A stretch of 8,557 nucleotides of DNA from an uncultured Clostridium sp. (GTDB taxonomy: Bacteria; Bacillota; Clostridia; UBA1212; UBA1255), in NCBI GenBank assembly GCA_900555605.1, contig USLW01000069.1, forward strand, positions 1 to 8,557. Reading direction: 5' to 3'. A program made the position numbers and the translations under genes. Positions 7,029-8,557 of the stretch are shown piece after piece. A model generated the notes under the pieces. It ran no database searches and was not told where the DNA came from. It saw nothing but the letters and a program-made list of their open reading frames with translations. The stretch's first letter is position 1, and each line of letters opens with the position of its first letter.

Positions 7029-8150
7029 GTGAAACTGAAGATCCGCGGAAGTCAGCCGGACTTTTGGCTCTTGCTGTCTATTATTATTTTACTCGGGCTC
7101 GGAACGATGATGGTGTTCAGCGCCAGCACGGCCTCCTCCTATTCCATGTCTGATCAATCAACTTCATACGATATCCTGATCAAACAATTCATTTTTGCAA
7201 TCCTGGGGATCGGCCTCATGTTTTTTATGAGCTTTGTAGATTATAAGCTCATCGGAAAGTTCACGCTGCTGATCTATGCCGGCAGCATCGGGCTGCTGGG
7301 GCTGGTACCCTTGATCGGCGTGATACATAACGGCGCGCGCCGCTGGCTGAATTTCGGCATCGAGTTCCAGCCCTCTGAAATTTTTAAAATTGCCGTGGTG
7401 CTTTTTCTTGCTTATGTGTTCTCAACGCCGAAAATACGGGAAAAGGCCGTAACGCTTTGGGGCATTCTGATTTATATGGCACCTGTGGGGGTCGGACTGC
7501 TTTTACTGATTCTGCAGCCTCATGTGAGCTGTATTATTATCATCGGATGCGTTATGCTGGTCATGATGTTTATCGGCGGCGTAAAACCTGCAACCTTTAT
7601 TTTGATGTTCGGTCTTGCAGCGGCATTGGTGATCATTGTATTTACGCAGGATCAATTCAGTTATATTGTGGAACGTGTTTTTGCCTTTAGAAACCCGGAG
7701 GCCGATCCGTCCGGAGACGGTTATCAAATCATGCAGTCTTTATATGCGATTGGATCAGGCGGTCTGTTTGGCCGCGGTCTGGGGCAGGGCGTACAAAAAT
7801 ACTTATATCTGCCGGAACCATACAATGATTTTATCTTATCAATTTTGGCAGAAGAGCTGGGTTTTTTCGGCGTTTTTATCGTAATTGCCCTGTTTGCGGT
7901 CTTTGTATGGCGGGGCTACAAAATTTCGATCTGTGCGCCTGATAAGTTTTCCTCTTTGGTTGCCTGCGGGATCACGACGATTATTGCGGTTCAGGCGACG
8001 ATGAATATCGCGGTGGTAACCTCCTCCATGCCTGTTACCGGAATCTCATTGCCTTTTTTCAGCTACGGAGGAACGTCTCTGTCGATTATGATGGCAAGTA
8101 TGGGGATTCTGCTGAATATTTCCAAACAGTCCAAATACGCAAAATTTTAA
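7029..8150 (+). CDS. ftsW: SEDS peptidoglycan polymerase, FtsW/SpoVE type
   Basis: Multi-pass membrane glycosyltransferase, 373 aa, that polymerises lipid II into glycan strands with a class B PBP partner. Membrane segments run through most of the protein, beginning at about 12-30. SEDS signatures: GARRWLNFGIEFQPSEIFK (102-120), the extracytoplasmic loop GDGYQIMQSLYAIGSGGLFG (229-248), LPEPYNDFI (261-269) with likely catalytic Asp267, AEELGFFG (274-281), and the C-terminal GISLPFFSYGGTS (338-350). The first of these, with its GARRW start, points to FtsW/SpoVE over RodA. The usual PD in the LQPD motif is PH (164-165), a change I recall in other clostridial members. The name depends on whether the linked PBP is septal (FtsW) or sporulation-specific (SpoVE); sequence cannot settle this. 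The C-terminus appears complete, and TAA lies 51 bp from the end of murA homology. Confidence 0.93.
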   Translation: MKLKIRGSQPDFWLLLSIIILLGLGTMMVFSASTASSYSMSDQSTSYDILIKQFIFAILGIGLMFFMSFVDYKLIGKFTLLIYAGSIGLLGLVPLIGVIHNGARRWLNFGIEFQPSEIFKIAVVLFLAYVFSTPKIREKAVTLWGILIYMAPVGVGLLLLILQPHVSCIIIIGCVMLVMMFIGGVKPATFILMFGLAAALVIIVFTQDQFSYIVERVFAFRNPEADPSGDGYQIMQSLYAIGSGGLFGRGLGQGVQKYLYLPEPYNDFILSILAEELGFFGVFIVIALFAVFVWRGYKISICAPDKFSSLVACGITTIIAVQATMNIAVVTSSMPVTGISLPFFSYGGTSLSIMMASMGILLNISKQSKYAKF

Positions 8151-8549
8151 TCGCGGCACAGGCACGCGGCGGCATGTGCCGTACCTGCGCCATGGGGCGG
8201 CGCACCCACCCGGGTGCGGTATAACCGCTTCGCCGAAGCGTCCCAGCAGAGGACCTAAAAAGGTGATGGAAGAACGGCATTTTTCTGCCAAGGCTTTGGG
8301 CACGCACGTACAGGCGGCCGAAGAAGAATCTACCATGATGGTATTGTCCTCAAAAGAGGTCCGGCACCCGAGGGTATTTAAAATGTCAAGCGTTGTTCTG
8401 ACATCAGACAAATCGGGACAATTGGATAGCTTTGTAATGCCGCCGGTGAGAAGTGTCGCGGATAAAATAGGCAAAACGGCGTTTTTTGCGCCGCTGACTT
8501 TTACTTCGCCGAATAACGGATTCCCGCCCTGGATTTTATATAAAGTCAT
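8046..8549 (-). pseudogene. murA: Truncated murA (UDP-GlcNAc enolpyruvyl transferase), N-terminal part only
   Basis: The reading frame starts at ATG 8549 and ends at 8046, but only 8202-8549 (about 116 codons) resembles MurA, the first committed enzyme of UDP-MurNAc synthesis, normally about 420 aa. Clear signatures: GEVKVSGAKNAVLPIL (14-29) with substrate-binding Lys22; NCPDLSDV (43-50); RSSITFLGPLLGRFGEA (92-108); and PGGC (113-116), whose Cys116 matches the catalytic fosfomycin-target cysteine (Cys115 in E. coli). Family sequence should continue as G-x-RP-I-D, but the frame turns into an Arg- and Pro-rich stretch and then antisense of the ftsW 3' end (8046-8150). The remaining ~300 residues are not to the left, so this copy cannot be active as written. 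It points toward ftsW. Only 8 bp lie upstream of the ATG, so no ribosome binding site can be judged. Confidence 0.85.
8154..8181. repeat. GC-rich inverted repeat just after ftsW; weak terminator candidate
   Basis: CGGCACA (8154-8160) pairs with TGTGCCG (8175-8181) around a 14-nt loop, starting 4 nt after the ftsW stop. No U-run follows on the + strand. On the - strand the stem is followed by CGATTAAAATTTT, so it might end transcription from the murA side, but the stem is short and the loop large. Position between two convergent genes is the best argument for a terminator role. Confidence 0.3.
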
Positions 8550-8557
8550 GGAACAGC

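Noticed and set aside
8046..8150. Real coding overlap between murA and the ftsW 3' end
   Set aside because: The overlapping part of the minus-strand frame is antisense of conserved FtsW codons and has no MurA similarity; it only continues the frame to a chance stop.
8151..8201. MurA continuing in another frame past PGGC
   Set aside because: One minus-strand frame gives RRPM, faintly like the conserved RP-I-D motif, but the next residues (AQVRHMPPR) do not follow the family, so I treat it as chance.
1..8557. CRISPR arrays, insertion sequences, tRNA or rRNA genes, phage or defence genes
   Set aside because: No direct-repeat arrays, transposase signatures or structural RNA sequences were recognised; gaps between genes are all under 130 bp.

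Overview
The window is a segment of the division and cell wall (dcw) cluster of a Gram-positive bacterium. It probably comes from an anaerobic Clostridia-type Firmicute that makes meso-diaminopimelate peptidoglycan. Four things support this: the order ftsL - class B PBP with PASTA domains - murE - murF - mraY - ftsW/spoVE; the DNPR motif in MurE, typical of meso-DAP-adding enzymes; strong Shine-Dalgarno sites with some GTG starts; and family-level features such as NAGPESM in MurF and QPH in the SEDS protein. No species can be named from the sequence alone.

Layout. Positions 2-445 carry an FtsL-like membrane protein, open at the left edge. A 129-bp gap follows with a perfect 12-bp inverted repeat (451-480). 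Positions 575-2925 encode a large bifurcated-type penicillin-binding protein (SpoVD/FtsI class) with two C-terminal PASTA domains. Its reading frame is broken near 2017, between the SxN and KTG active-site motifs. Intact murE (2951-4495), murF (4557-5984), mraY (6024-7007) and ftsW/spoVE (7029-8150) follow, all on the + strand with gaps of 21-61 bp, so they probably form one transcription unit. On the opposite strand, 8202-8549 is the first ~116 codons of murA. Homology stops at the catalytic PGGC cysteine, and the rest of the gene is absent because ftsW lies directly beyond it.

The genes form one pathway. MurA starts UDP-MurNAc synthesis. MurE and MurF add the third residue and the D-Ala-D-Ala. 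MraY moves the muropeptide to the lipid carrier (lipid I). FtsW/SpoVE polymerises glycan strands from lipid II, and its partner PBP crosslinks them at the septum or spore cortex. FtsL helps assemble that synthase. murD and murG, often found beside mraY and ftsW, are not in this window.

I found no previously undescribed system. The points worth a second look are the PBP frameshift, the murA fragment inverted against ftsW with a cluster of inverted repeats at the join, and the hairpin upstream of the PBP. The first two could be real mutations or sequencing/assembly artefacts, and the sequence alone cannot decide.
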